64,000 bases of DNA from Misgurnus anguillicaudatus (GCF_027580225.2 NC_073358.2:24516501-24580500); one strand, 5' to 3'. Counted from the stretch's first letter, positions 1 through 12,007 are shown. Numbers and translations: made by a program. The notes: a model not told the origin generated them from the letters alone.

Positions 1-386
1 AGAATGTGGTAAAAATGTGTGAAAGTGACAAGAAATTAATTTATTTAACAAACTTTCACATAGCATCTTTAGGTTATAATAACATTAAAAATTCAAATCC
101 ATAATTTGATTTTCAAAGATGTATTATAAAAACTGATTATTTTTTCCACAAAATGCAATAAATCCATGACTTTTTTTCAGTGAGAACTGACATTGACAAG
201 TGGAGCTTTTCACTCAAAGTTGAATCTCGCTCTACTCTCCACGCTCAGCGCTGATCACGAAAAAAAACGCTAGCTGCTGGCTGATTTGAAAAACACAGAG
301 CTTCCATTGGAAACAATTGAAAACATGCACTGGCCGCGGACGTAAAAGCTTTGGTGTGCACGCCCCCAGTAGCCTACCTAAATAAA
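1..386. other. AT-rich flank, probable old repeat
   Basis: No gene is visible. The segment near 150-165 (AATGCAATAAATCC) recurs in inverted orientation near 2445-2460, on the other side of the solo LTR. This suggests the LTR landed inside an older inverted-repeat element. The last four bases (TAAA, 383-386) form the left target-site duplication of the LTR. Confidence 0.35.
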
Positions 387-1764
387 TGTCACAGGGTGAC
401 TTAGGGCGGAACCAAAAATAGAGAGGAGAGGTTCCGCCCGGAGCAAAAAAATTTTTTAAACCCCCGTTTACTTCCTGGGTTGCCATGGCAGCGAAATCAG
501 GCCAGATCCATCACAGGTGTGCAAAGGAGGCAGCGATTACTGACTGGGCGGTCCCTATGATTACTGCAGATTTAAAACACGGGCTGATGAAGCAGAAGGT
601 CGTCGATATCGGGCGAGTGAACAAACACCAGCCTCCGAAGAGTCCGTAGGCTCCGCTTATCCGGCGACCGCTAGAAAGCGGGCGGAAAGAGTGCGGGGCT
701 GGTTCGGGTGAAAGGACGGCGTGGATGTTTGCAGGGAGTTCGTTGCTGGAGTCATTGTTGACGCTGTGTTGCGGTGTTGTTATCGCTCGTACATTTTCCA
801 GGCTGGGCTAGCGTGGCTGTGTGGACGAAGGAAAAGCATAGTTGCTGTGATCTGAAACAGAACAGGAAGCGGAACGGAGTCAGTGTGAGTGGTCATTGAT
901 CTTAAGGAACTGAAAGTTATTACCATCATTGTGTAAGGTACCGTCATAGGGGTGCTACACCTTACCGTGTGAAGCTGGAAATACTGACCTGTGTGTGTGT
1001 GCTGAAGAGGAAAGCAACAGAGCAGATTTCACGGTGGCTGTGAGTACAATAATTGTGATTTTGAGACATTGTGTGTTAACCCGTTGTGTGGCAGACCACT
1101 CTAGAAAAGGGAGGACGGCCCTACCACGGAGCAGTGTGGTGGGAGTGCCGGAAGAGGACGAGCTAGGGCTGCTATAGCTCCATGAACGTAGACTGAGCCG
1201 TGCTGAACAACGGCAATCGAAACCGGTGAAGGAGGAGAAGACGGGGTCTCTAAGTGTTCACTTGAGTGCGGTGGGTGAGTCTGTATTGCTGTGGAAAAAT
1301 TCACTTTGAAGTGGTGCAGTGTCTTTGCTGTGTATGTGTGTATCGTCAGCTAAACCCCCGCCTCCATCCCCTTTACCGTGGAAGAACGGGAAGTATTTCC
1401 ATTCTGCCTCCAGGAGGAAGAGGAGGGCGCCACAGGATTACAAAACCAGGCGGAGGAGCCTGAGTTGCACCCCCCTTACAGTGCTTTGGATCCCAGACAC
1501 CTGGTCCCATCCCCCCCCTTTTTTACTCTTCCGACCACGGCCCACCTGGAGGGCAGAACGAAGATCCTTAGTTTTAATTCCCTTCCCCCCTCCCCTTTTT
1601 CCCATTTCCCATATTCATTTTAATTAAGTTAAATAAAAATTATATTTTTATACTTACGTGCGCTGTGTTGTCTGGTCATTGGGTTGGCTTAGGGGACCTC
1701 CTCGAGGTGGAAGTTAAAAGGGGCGTGGCTCATTTATATTAGTGGCCAGCCCCGACTTGTGACA
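387..1764 (+). mobile_element. Solo LTR, same family as the element at 60.5-64 kb
   Basis: The segment starts TGTCACAGGGTGAC and ends CTTGTGACA, the TG...CA termini of an LTR. It is flanked by a 4-bp direct repeat TAAA (383-386 and 1765-1768), as expected for an integrated LTR element. Both ends match, in reverse orientation, the LTR at 60536-63602: the segment ending in the GGGCGGAACC motif near 413 and the R/U5-like part at 1620-1764 are recognisably the same. Orientation is set from the primer-binding site and polypurine tract of the 63.6-kb element, which place TGTCACAGGG at the 5' end. No internal region or second LTR lies beside it, so it is best read as the product of LTR-LTR recombination. 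At 1378 bp it is less than half the length of the other copy. It lacks that copy's 140-bp tandem array, and its interior is diverged. Frames inside it (for example 1319-1627) are not conserved proteins. Confidence 0.85.
1632..1637 (+). promoter_or_regulatory. Poly(A) signal in solo LTR
   Basis: AATAAA in the R-like part of the LTR, followed downstream by a GT-rich stretch (TGTTGTCTGGTCATTGGG). The same arrangement occurs in antisense in the LTR at 60.5 kb. Confidence 0.5.
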
Positions 1765-1768
1765 TAAA

Positions 1769-4640
1769 CGTTTTCATATGTGTCTCTCACTAAGTTTGCA
1801 AGTGTAACTGTGTTACTGGTTACCAGTGCTAATAGTAGCGGATTAATTTCTAACTGTAATAAAACTGACTGGAACTACCTGTGCATTAAATGGTTTTAAT
1901 GCACACCTTCCAGCCAATCAGAATCGAGTATTTAAACAGACCATGGTATAATCATTTAGTTGACTAGTGGTATACACTGATTAAAAATCAAAAGATTAAA
2001 TTACATTAATCAAAACACTTACTTTGTCATATTAAAAACACTGTCATTGCTGATGTCATCCTTGGGACGTTGTCGCTGAACTTTTTTTGACAGCGATCAG
2101 CTGTAACATGTTTTGGTTCTGCTCGTTTTTAGTTGACTTTGCGTAAAATAATGGAAAGTTTATCATTAGATCTCCTGGGGTCAATGTGTTAGCATGACAG
2201 AAGCTTGATGCTGTCATGTGAAAACAAGCAACAGTCAGCATTTTTCCGTCGCCCGAGTTGCTTACGTTTCTTCCCCACTACAGAAAACCACCACAGGTTT
2301 ATCAATGCCATCAAAATAATTTTTTTGTTTGTTGAACACGAAGTACAAAGTAGTTGAGGAAAACTAGGATTCCGTTTGTATTCAGCGCGCCCGCTATTGT
2401 TGTTTACAATGCGTGGAATGGTGCGCTGTGATTTGTTGAGTGGATTTATTGCATTCTGCAGAAAAGGAGGACTGGCGTTTATCAGGTTTTGGAAAAAAGG
2501 GAGAAAATATAACAGAATAACACGGTGGATATCGGATTTTGCGTAAAATTAAGAATTTACATTTTAAATAATGACCAGATACAATACTGATTTTGGTGGT
2601 AAATAATTTTTTTTTAAATGGCGTTTATCGCTTTTTGGAACCAAACTCTTCATTTACAAAGCACTAAATGCCTTTAAATAGTGCCACAATATGTATCTAA
2701 GTAAGAAAAAAGTCTTCTTTCTAGGCAAATTATGTTGTTACACCTTATTCCAGTAGTTTTCAAACCTCTCCCTGGGAATCCATTTCTCTGTACATTTTGT
2801 ATTTCTCTTTTACCTGAAACACTTAGTTCAGTTCATGGAGCTCGCAATGTGCCAATGATCAGAGTCAGGTGTTTCAGATAAGCGAGACATAAAATATTTG
2901 CAGAGCAGTAGATCCCTGAGAACAGGATTGTAAACCACTGTCTTCTTCTGAATGCTGAGAGCTTGTAACTGTATTTGATTTGTGTGATTAACATTGCAGA
3001 AAGCGAGTAATTAATCAAATAATACCGAAATGATGCAGAAGAGCACTAAAATGGGCCCATATCCAGACATGCAGTGCACTTTCAGCATTTCAAAGAGCTT
3101 ATTCAGATGCCTTGGATGTAGATATGAAGTGATGCTGTACAGTCTCAGTACCCTGGCCCGATTGAGGTGGCCTGCTGCTTTCATCTTTCACCTTCAATGG
3201 TGTTTAAAACACCTGGCTTGGTTCATTTACAGTTAAGCAAGGATCTTCAGGTGATGACCAGCTCTATAGATCATGTTGCTGGGCAACAGGTTTAACCAAA
3301 TGTCAAATGTCCATTTCTGCTGATTTCCAGTATGCTTGCCAGAAGCCTTTTCGCATCAGCATCAAGACACATGGTCATAGAAAACAAGAAGACTCATCCT
3401 TCAAACAAAGTCAAACACAGGCTCTGTTTTCTTAATTTTTCTAAAGAACTCACCGCAGCCGTCAACATCACGAATGCATTCCAAGCACATGAATAAAAAA
3501 ATTGATTCTCAATGTCAACAGATTAATACATATGACAGAAGTCATTTAGCGAGCGGCACGGGCATGTTTTCATTCTGAAGAGGCAAAAATTCCCATGGCT
3601 TATTTTCTTAAGGAAGGGAGTTCAGACAAGGAAAAGAAAACATGGGAATTATATTCATGGCAATATAATTCGATTTATGCACAAATGTTCCATAGAGAGT
3701 CATGCGATTCGTGTCTCCGTGCTCGGCTCGGGCTGTTTTCAAGCTTTGAAATTTTCTTCTAAAACATGATCTTAATTTCAAGCAACCAGCACGCCACGCC
3801 ATCAGACATCTCGTGGGTACTGCAACTCCGACGTCAAACTCTATTTGCCTCAGATCATTTGAGATTTTCATTGAGGAGTGCTCCCTTTCTCCCCTAAAAT
3901 ACTTGAGAGTGAAGCCTGGGGGAAAAAGACCAAGCTTTAACATCTAAAGCAAATAACATCTGACTTTACAACTGCATTATGGGATAAAAGTCCACAAAGG
4001 CACTCAGACTGGAAGAATGTGTCTGATCCACCCTGTTTTATTGCCAGGCTGTACTTTTTTGGTAGAATGAAGTTCTGGATGGTTTACCTGACACTTTCCC
4101 ACTACGGCCATGGTTTGGATTTTATTAAGTGCATAGGAACCGCCCGGGAGTGGTCAAGATGTTTCAACTGAATTACATCCATACCCTTCTTTGTCCCCAA
4201 TTATTAATATTTATGGCAGGGGAAGAGGAAGCACAACTCCGGCCCAACCTTAATTGCACCCGATCCCACATTAAAGAAACGTCTCTGCCACTTTTTATGC
4301 TATGTTGTGCTTTGGAGAATGTGATTTATTTCTTTTCAGACGAATCTGCGCACGTAAGATCATATCTTTAGTTGTGACACTTTAGATTACACGCAATTTG
4401 CAATAGAATTTATTGATTCTCTCAAGGATGTTTTTCAGTACAAAAACAAGATTTATAGCCAATCACTGTCACACACTGTGTGCGGTAACCAGATATGTCT
4501 GGTCCATGGATCAATTTATAGTACAAAAGTACAAAATATGAGTACTCAACAGACCAAAACATGAATTTACACTGTCAAAAAACAAAAATTGTCAAAAATA
4601 ATCCTTGTCACTGGGGCAGAACTCCTTTAAAAAGTAAACC
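1769..4640. other. Non-genic stretch
   Basis: No exon, RNA gene or intact transposon was recognised. Around 1890-1935 there is a short segment (CCAATCAGAATCGAGTATT) of a kind common in fish DNA-transposon ends. Open frames, such as the minus-strand one at 3608-3943, have no recognisable motifs. Confidence 0.4.
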
Positions 4641-4659
4641 TTTGCATGTTATGCCACTT

Positions 4660-4785
4660 TTTCATTGCATAGTACCTCACAGTTTGGTTTGGGTCGGCTT
4701 ACTTTTGGGGGCTTTCCACTGGGTACAGTAGGTAGTACCCGATAGTTTTTTTAGTACCAACTCGGTTGGGGTTCCAAGCAACAAA
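4660..4785. repeat. Degenerate interspersed repeat (GTACC family)
   Basis: A TTTCCACTGGGTACAG...GTACC segment. Related degenerate pieces are visible near 31500-31610 and, inverted, near 15650-15770. They look like remnants of one short interspersed DNA element. Boundaries cannot be set from the sequence. Confidence 0.35.
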
Positions 4786-5150
4786 AGTCGCTGTTTATTT
4801 ACTTCCATCACTGCTGGTCCTCTCAAAACATACACAACAAGCTGCTGTTTCTTCTACAATAAAGTAAATGAAAGAAATGAAAACCAATGCAATACAATGA
4901 ATGTCCACCCACAGACTGTTTTTAAATGGGGTTGGATAAATATTTTTTGCTTTGCTGTGTGTGATTTTGGTTAGATGACAGTTGTAGGTTACAGTTTGAC
5001 AAGAGTTTACAGATTGACAAAAGCACAATGTTTTGTTTTATTGCGACTGTACACAAATATAAGCTAACACTTTGCAGTTTGAATGATATTCCATATGAAC
5101 AAAATGACGGAGTATGTATTGTTTTTACGTTTCCACTGTTCAATCGCGCC

Positions 5151-5154
<4 letters not shown>

Positions 5155-5210
<56 letters not shown>

Positions 5211-5223
5211 ACACACACACACA
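5155..5223. repeat. (CT)n / (CA)n microsatellite
   Basis: About 28 CT dinucleotides with one TTC interruption, then a short CA run. Frames reading Leu-Ser repeats through it are artefacts. Confidence 0.97.
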
Positions 5224-5432
5224 TGCACGCACATACCCATACACTCACATCACGTGTCTCTTCAACAGTAGTTGCGCATTACGTTAATTTTCACGCAAGT
5301 TTTATTTCTTTTTATATCGTGTATATTATATTATAATGTCACATGTCCTGCTACTACTGGCACTTACAGGACCTCTTGCTGATGTGAATTTAACTCTGTC
5401 TGTCCCTCATCATGACCAGGCTGTGGATGTTT

Positions 5433-5460
5433 AGGCTCGCGAATTCAGGCTCGCGAATTC
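5433..5460. repeat. 14-bp perfect tandem duplication
   Basis: AGGCTCGCGAATTC is repeated twice head to tail (5433-5446, 5447-5460), just upstream of the RecQ-like fragment. Confidence 0.9.
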
Positions 5461-5629
5461 TAGGAATCTGCGGACCAATCACGGCTAGTAGGCCGACTCT
5501 TCTTCCTCATTTTTTTACACGTAACAGTACAATATAGGTGATTGTATTAGTGCCCCTGCTGTTGGCTGTTCATATTGCGTTATTAGACGTTTTAGCCGAC
5601 GGCCTGGGATTGCCAATCCGTCCCTGCAT

Positions 5630-5915
5630 GCCGCAGTGAAACATCACACATTTGAATCAGCTATCGCGTCTGTTTTAAGCGATTTAAACTTTTCCTTTTC
5701 GTTAAAACCCGAGCAAAGAACAACACTCGAAGCTTTCATATCTTAAAAAGATCGCCGTCTTACCGACTGGATTCGGCAAAAGTCTGATATACCAGCTTGC
5801 AACTTTGGTTTTTAAACGAATGGGTCTTAGCAAGAGCGCCGAGCCCTGTGGTGCATACATCCTCCCCTTCATTGCTCTTATTGGTTTTAGGTCTATCCAA
5901 TTGCACCAAGAGGCA
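5630..5915 (+). pseudogene. RecQ-like DEXH helicase fragment, broken
   Basis: Two frames together give the N-terminal part of a superfamily 2 helicase of RecQ type. The upstream frame (about 5655-5743) reads SLKPEQRTTLEAFIS, resembling the Q-motif region (R-x-x-Q-x-x-A-I/F in the family). The next frame (from about 5745) reads AVLPTGFGKSLIYQL, a clear Walker A motif (GxGKS). The break lies between them: a TAA where Gly is expected, then an apparent 2-bp loss before the Walker A segment. Sequence past about 5840 no longer follows the family, and the DEAH/DEVH box and helicase C-terminal domain are absent. Multicopy RecQ-like genes of this type occur in fish and invertebrate genomes, often linked to mobile DNA. 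It is non-functional here. The family call rests on motifs only. Confidence 0.65.
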
Positions 5916-5981
5916 TTTGAGCGAGGTCCGATGGTGACGCCCCTTTGAAAATTATTTGTCTATGAAGCTTTGCCAGACCAT

Positions 5982-6425
5982 GGCCCTGTCCCAAATGGCG
6001 CACTTCATGTGGACTTTCGGTCTCGTGGACTTAAATCGCACATGCTCACTTAGTCTACGAGTCCATAGGGTGTCCCATCTGTATTTTTTATGCTTCAAAG
6101 TGTGCTCATCAGCGCCCCCTTTGCCCCCTTGATGCGGTCTCCGGCGAAGCCCGCACTGCAGCAGGCTTCGCACACTTTACCAACCCAAAAGTCCTTGCGA
6201 AAGAGCAATCAGACCAATCCGACGACAGAAGGGAGGAGTTCACACTGACGGGAAACTTTCGTTCCTATTTCCGGCGTGACGCTCAAATCTGTCCCAAAAC
6301 ACGACTCCGGTGCACCCACGTGGACTCGCATCAAGGGTCCCCTAAAGTCTGCACTCTATGATGTCATCAAAGTGTGGACTCTGAGGAGGACCACAAGTCC
6401 GGAGTGTGCCATTTGGGACAGGGCC
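5982..6425. mobile_element. MITE with GGCCCTGTCCCAAATGGC inverted repeats
   Basis: Left end GGCCCTGTCCCAAATGGC is matched by the inverted complement at 6408-6425, and the inverted similarity extends about 50 bp inward. A truncated copy in the opposite orientation is at 17484-17748. No transposase is encoded and no clear TSD is seen, so the superfamily is unassigned. Confidence 0.8.
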
Positions 6426-7640
6426 TACAACTCTACTAAGAATTGTCTGGTTTTAACCAGGCTAGACCAAGCTGCTTCTTCATTGATGGTCGCGCTGCTA
6501 CTGTGGTTACACGCGTGGATACTGCCTACCAGCGGTCTGCATATGTGTTTGCACGTCAATGAGAACGCAGAAGTATATATGAAAACCGACGCTATCCTAC
6601 GCCGTAGGACGTATGCACAAATATAATGAGCCCTTTAAACGTGACGTGAAAACACTGAACATCACTGATTAGTCTGAGAGAATTGTGACGAACGTTATGC
6701 TAAACACAAGATTAACTTTAACTTTGTGCTTGCACTGACTATAGAGCAAACCAGTTGTCATCTGTGCTTTATTGTAAGTTTCCATACTCCCTTTTAGCAG
6801 TGAAAATCATCCACGGGTTGAGAATCAGGAACACCATACCTGTGTTTTCCAGACTTGCGGTTTGTTGCAGCACATTTGCAGCATGAAAATGTGCGACATT
6901 TTGCAACTTAAATCAGGTTAACAGAGCCTGATTTAACTTTTTTCACAAAGTTTCCTTGGTATAATCAAAACGGATTTTATAATGCTTCCATATTAGATGA
7001 GTTGTCACATTACAAGTCTGTTGTGTGAAAATAACTTTTGTTTTTTGCTTTCCTTTCACAAAGTATTTTTTTCTTTATATAAGAATTTTGTTTTAATTCT
7101 ATAATCTAGACTACTTAAAGTTTATGAATATTGATGCAAATAGATTTTCTTCCACCAGCTTTCATCTGTTTGTAATTTGCCACATGTTTCTCGTTATATT
7201 ATTAATAACAATAGGATAAACATCTGTGACCATCATGTGATGAACAATTCTGTCTGGATCATTTTGTGGTACTTTTCAAATAGCAAATGTTCACCCATGT
7301 TTTAAAACCATCATAGTGTCTTTAAATCAAATAGATGACTGGTGTGGAGATAGCAGCTTACTAACTCCAGCATGTCGAGTTTGTTTTTTATTTATGCCCT
7401 GATCAGCATGAAAACAAATGCGAAATGCTTGCATAAAATGAACTCGTGTGATCTTGGACCCCCCAGTCAGACCAATCATAATATTTGTAAACAAAGACTT
7501 TTGCAAATCCTCTGGGTAGACAACTATCATTCAGCATCCAGTCTACACAGGAAAAACCAGACAACCACTGGGAAATGTTGAATATCTCTGCTTGTCTTTA
7601 CATTGACTTTCTAAAAGACAATCTTCTGAAAGGCAATCCA
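6426..7640. other. Non-genic stretch
   Basis: AT-rich DNA without recognisable exons, repeats or RNA genes. Frames at 7327-7581 on both strands are short and featureless. Confidence 0.4.
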
Positions 7641-7812
7641 AAAATGGTGTAGTAGTAAAGACTCAGGGCTTGTAACACAGAGGTCTAAGGTTCAAGCCCT
7701 TAGGCATTTGGGTTGCTATGTTTCCCTATATACTGTTGTGCCCTTGAGCAAAGGTAGGACCAGTCCCTTTACTTAAATCAATGTAAGTTACTTTGCTGAA
7801 TGACATGTTACT
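7641..7812 (+). mobile_element. tRNA-derived SINE
   Basis: A degenerate tRNA-like head has an A-box-like GGTGTAGTAGTAAAGAC and a B-box-like AAGGTTCAAGCCC. It is followed by a CCCTTGAGCAA segment and a tail (GTAAGTTACTTTGCTGAATGACA) similar to L2-type LINE 3' ends used by cyprinid SINEs. It is related to the minus-strand SINE near 12.0-12.2 kb. Confidence 0.6.
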
Positions 7813-9048
7813 GAAGTGATGACAGGTATGTTTGTTATTGATCTGGGCAGCAAGTAACAAGATGTTTCAGACTGCCGACTGTCCCATCAATATAGAGAGT
7901 GTGAGAAACGTGCACTGACATGACCAAATTTTTCTGCTAGAATGTGATGTCTGTGGTTGTACAAGCAGCCAATAGGAGATAAGGATAAACAGAGAAATAA
8001 GTCATAAGGGCAAACCACAACGTCATTACATAAAACAAATGAATTGGAACAGCCTAAAGCTTAGAGCAAAATGTAATGGTTTGACGAGAAGGCTGTAAGA
8101 AAAGCCACCTACATTTCTAAAGCCCTTTTCACACAGAGATAACGGAAAAGGCGTCTGGGATCGTTTAATTTTTGCTTCATTGCCAATTATTTTCCGGAAT
8201 CTGTGCGTGCATTCACACACATTTATGACAAGATCGTAAGGTTTTGATCATTTGAATGATCTCGGCTTCAGCGTGGATAGTGACAAGCTCCCTGATCTCT
8301 GCTTCAATCCAGTTTGCGACGTTTCTCGTTGTGAATGTTGATCTGCGTTTAAATCTGTGTGTCAAAGATCTGAACCATAACTTCTGGTTGCGATGACATT
8401 CATGTCCTTACTACAGCACACCCCATACAGCATTGTTTTTGCATATGCAAAAGATGCTTTCCAACAGGTTTTATCGTAGTTTTTGTCCAACTCCATTGAA
8501 TTGTATTAGATGTGCTGTGAGGTACGGTATTACTCCGCTGCCGGGAACGTTGTTTGTATTCTTGCAATTGGCAAAGGTGGATTATCGCCACCAACTGGGC
8601 TGGAGTGTCTATTATTCAAGCTCTCAACGGAAGAATATACCGGTGTGAGGCGTTTGAAAAAATAGGTCCACAAGTTTACAACAAATGCTAAAACACCTGT
8701 TAGAAAGCAAAAAGCGATTTTTGTGTGAGCATATCAGTACACACCTGGCCGCTCGGTGAGTTTTGCGTCTTTGTAGGCGAAGGTTTGATGCATTTTGGGA
8801 AGGATTGTTCCAGTGCACCTATTCAGCCATTGTAGAGGTGGGAGGTGAAACAACAAACACCCGAAAATTCTCGGGCCAGCCGCATATGTCGACATTTCAG
8901 TCAAAACCGTTCTATTTCATCATAAACAATCTGAAAACAGGGTTTTAAGTGTAAAATACCAAATTGTCCTTTAAATACAACCCATGAAAATTTGTTATAC
9001 TTTGTTTACAAAATAATGGGTACATTCTACCTACACTATTTTTAACAG

Positions 9049-9115
9049 TAATAACTGCAACATCATTTTCCATGTTATTGGCACGGTGGCAGAATCGCGA
9101 TTTGTTGAGCTACAG
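9049..9115 (+). other. Possible transposon exon
   Basis: The acceptor CTATTTTTAACAG and donor CTACAG|GTAAGT enclose 67 bp with one open frame (reads NIIFHVIGTVAESRFVELQ). About 200 bp downstream, ATG begins a short frame, MGRPRADKNR, ending at a GTAAAG donor-like site. Because it lies in the extra interior of a mobile element, these could be exons of a lost transposase or accessory protein. No family was recognised. Confidence 0.25.
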
Positions 9116-9951
9116 GTAAGTTTTTGTTTAACTTATTGATATCATCATCAATAGAAATTTAAAGTTGTTTTACTGTAAAATCTACCAGATATTATTGAAT
9201 TATATATTGAACTTATTAAAATTTGAAATATATTAACTTCCATTATTATTATTTACGTGGCTAAAACTCGTGAACAGCGGAGCTGCTGCACGTGGTTGAA
9301 CTCGAACAAGTGACAAGATGGGAAGGCCTCGGGCTGACAAAAACCGGTAAAGCGATCAATGCTAGATAATTGACGTTACTGTAACATTTTTCTTGCATTT
9401 ATCTGTTGATATTTTGAGTTTTGTGTTAGAAGGGATCATTTTATAAAGCATGTTATTATTATTATCATTTATGGATTTATAATAACTTTTGTAAGTACAT
9501 TCTTGTTAGTGTTCAATGTTTTATGCACATGTACTGTGAGTTATGTAATATGAAGTTGTATTTTTTGCACTTAATTAGTTTTAAATGAAGTTGAAAAGGT
9601 AAGTGAGATCAGTGTCTCCTCTCATTTCCGTGTCTCCTTTAATTCTCTAATGGTAACGTGAAGAAACAATATTTAGGAATCTTACTTCTAATGTATTTTT
9701 CTCATGAAGACTTTGGTTTGGTTTTTAAATAGAATATGTTCAAGATGCTTTATGTAACACTATGATATGTTGCATTTCACTTGAAATGTATTGTAAGGGG
9801 TTATTTTGTACTTACATTAATTAGTTTTAAATGTTTACCAAATATTATTTGGTCAATAAATAAAGTCAATTTATGCAATCTCCTATGTCTCACTATTTTT
9901 AAATTAAACCCTGCCTGAAAAAAGTAATGTTTTCCTAATGGCTAATCATTA

Positions 9952-11146
9952 TTAAAGAGCACCTATTGTCCGATATACGTTTTTACATTTCCTTTGGTGT
10001 GTAAGTGTGTATTAGTACATGTTAATGATATGCAAAAGGTACAAACCCCAAAGAGCAACGAGTTATCATCTTCAACGTAAATCTCTTTTCTTGGACTACA
10101 ACAAACACACAGATTGTAGGCAACAGATTACTTCCTGGGATTGGTGATGTAGACAATACCGACATTATCATAATTCCTCCCACTTGGGACTCACAGCCTG
10201 TAAATTAACTCCTGTTAGCAACTGAATCTTTTAAACATGGTAAGGAGCTTCACATTTCCGGCTGACGTCAGAGGTATTCAGGCCAATCACAACGTACAGA
10301 TTAGCTTGCCTTAAGGGACACAGAGCTTTTCAAATCCATGCATTTCAGGAAGAGAGTGAAATTTTGTACCTACAAAAATTTACGGTATTTGGAAAATAAT
10401 AGTGTGTTTTTTAACCATAAACCACACAAACACATTGCATTATACAAAATACTAGACTTGTTGCGATAGTCGGTATAACCAGTGATACACGGTGTTTTAG
10501 CCTCTCACCCGTTAGAACACTTGGCCACCGCGACACCGTCTTTTACCGTCTTTTGATATTTTCTTGTAATTAAATCATTTTGTTTCGTTACAGAGAGCAA
10601 ACACTAACAACTGAATGTGTCTGCAGCCTGAATTCTGAGTTTGTTAAAACTAGTTATATTTCCTAATTAAACTAAGGTCTAGTCCTGGTTTAAGCTAATC
10701 CCTGTCCGAGAAACCACCCCATAATGTTTAATATCAGCGAGATCGTTTTGTTGTTGTGTTTTTCATTAATAATAATAATAATACAAAACTTTTTATTCAA
10801 GTAGCGCTTTAAATGGAGAAAGAGACAGTTAACGTTACTCAGCTTGGGACTGGCGGATTTCCATCAGAAGTACCTGCGTACAGTGGCTCAAGCACTTGAT
10901 TAAACCAGCTGTTGCACTCCCATTGCAATTTAATGCATCATACGCAAACACTGCATTTAAACAGCTGCAACTAATTCAAAAGTGAAAGTAAAAAGCGCAC
11001 ATCTGCATTTGCATTTATAAGCCCCTCCCACCCAGTGATTACCCAGTTTGTCTTGCAATGATTTACTGGGGAGAAAATTCAGTCACCGCAACAACCCAAA
11101 TACACAAAATAGCGTTGTTTTAAGCAATGAAATAGGTGCTCTTTAA
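9952..11146 (-). mobile_element. TTAA-flanked DNA element, family A copy 1
   Basis: The element starts TTAAAGAGCACCTATTGTCC and ends GAAATAGGTGCTCTTTAA, giving inverted termini flanked by TTAA. Internal blocks match copies at 42842-44407 and 56848-58499 in the opposite orientation (GACGTCAGAGGTATTCAGGCC here; CTCTGGCGTCAGCCGG and CTCTGACGTCAGCCGG there). TTAA flanks suggest a piggyBac- or Kolobok-like source of transposase. The element itself is non-coding. Another element is inserted at about 10452-11095. Confidence 0.8.
10452..11095. mobile_element. Nested element in family A copy 1
   Basis: Family A sequence is interrupted after TATACAAAATA and resumes at ACAAAATAGCG, so ACAAAATA looks like an 8-bp target duplication. 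The insert starts CTAGACTTGTTGCGATAG and its right end contains CCGCAACAACCC. The two ends share the inverted core TTGTTGCG. An 8-bp duplication would fit hAT. Confidence 0.5.
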
Positions 11147-11521
11147 TAATAATTTAGTAACTGTGGCTTACTCCCAATAGAGTTAATGTTACTTAATTTT
11201 TATAAGTAATTAGTTATGAGAAATATTACATACATACATAACATATGTACATAATTTTTTGTTTGTTTATCATAGATGCTAAATTTAGGTACTCTTTACT
11301 CAAATATAAAGGATAGGATCTACCCAAACAAAGTGAGTGCAAATTGTTACCTCAATCATATTGAGTGGATTCTATAGGTTGTTTTTTACAGTGTATGTCT
11401 GCATTACAAAAACGATGCCAGACTATTTACGATACGCGTTTTCATTCACACAGAACAGAAGCCTCTCTGACAATTGTTCGGAAATTTTCTCGGGGTCCAA
11501 AGTGCTGTGTGAATGAGGCTT

Positions 11522-12007
11522 AGCAGTGATTAAATAAGATGCTTAGAAAAAACTCAGTCTTAGCCAAAACCTCTACACATTGATGTAGATCTGACTTGAA
11601 ACATAAAAGGAATAACACTAATAACTGAATAAATCAGTGAATTTGATGGAAACCAGAAATGATAAATTGGAAGGGGGGGACCAATTCTTAGAACAATTTC
11701 CGAGTTATATAATGCATAGTTTCTTATAATGACTTTGAGCTTCTTAAGTAGAATGTTAAGAAATGAGGGACTGAAAATTTGTTCTTATAACATGGCAATT
11801 AATGTGAATAGTTGTCAATTATTATTAAAAAATAATAATAATCCATAATAATTTTTCTAGCATGATGTTCTGACCAACAAGTATACAGAAAGAGTGAACA
11901 TTCGTAAGATAATTGTTATGAAGAAAGAAATGAAAAATTAAGGCATGTTTGTCAAGTATGAAACACATACTCGAAATGTGACCTCTGCATTTAAGCCATC
12001 TAGTGAG
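11522..12007. other. Non-genic stretch
   Basis: AT-rich DNA between two repeats. No exon or RNA gene was recognised. Confidence 0.4.

Larger units (their letters stand above)
8119..11521. mobile_element. DNA element, family B copy 1, with nested insertions
   Basis: The left end (AAAGCCCTTTTCACACAG) and right end (CTGTGTGAATGAGGCTT) form an imperfect inverted repeat. The interior at 8250-8470 matches the second family copy at 13310-14474, for example CTCCCTGATCTCTGCTTCAATCCAG against GCCCTGATATCTGCTTCAGTCCAG. A TTAA-flanked element sits inside at 9952-11146 and carries another insertion of its own. The segment 8950-9950 is absent from copy 2 and may be extra internal sequence of a longer family member. 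No 8-bp TSD is obvious. Confidence 0.5.

Noticed and set aside
1319..1627. 102-codon plus-strand frame
   Set aside because: It lies in the LTR, is proline/serine-rich because of C-runs, and is not conserved in the other LTR.
387..1764. GC-rich promoter/CpG island of a host gene
   Set aside because: The region has exact LTR ends and a TSD, and matches the LTR at 60.5 kb; the GC content belongs to the element.
3608..3943. 111-codon minus-strand frame
   Set aside because: No recognisable motif, a length expected by chance in 64 kb, and no splice signals in phase.
5028..5336. Leu-Ser-rich and Arg-Glu-rich frames
   Set aside because: Translation of the (CT)n microsatellite on either strand.
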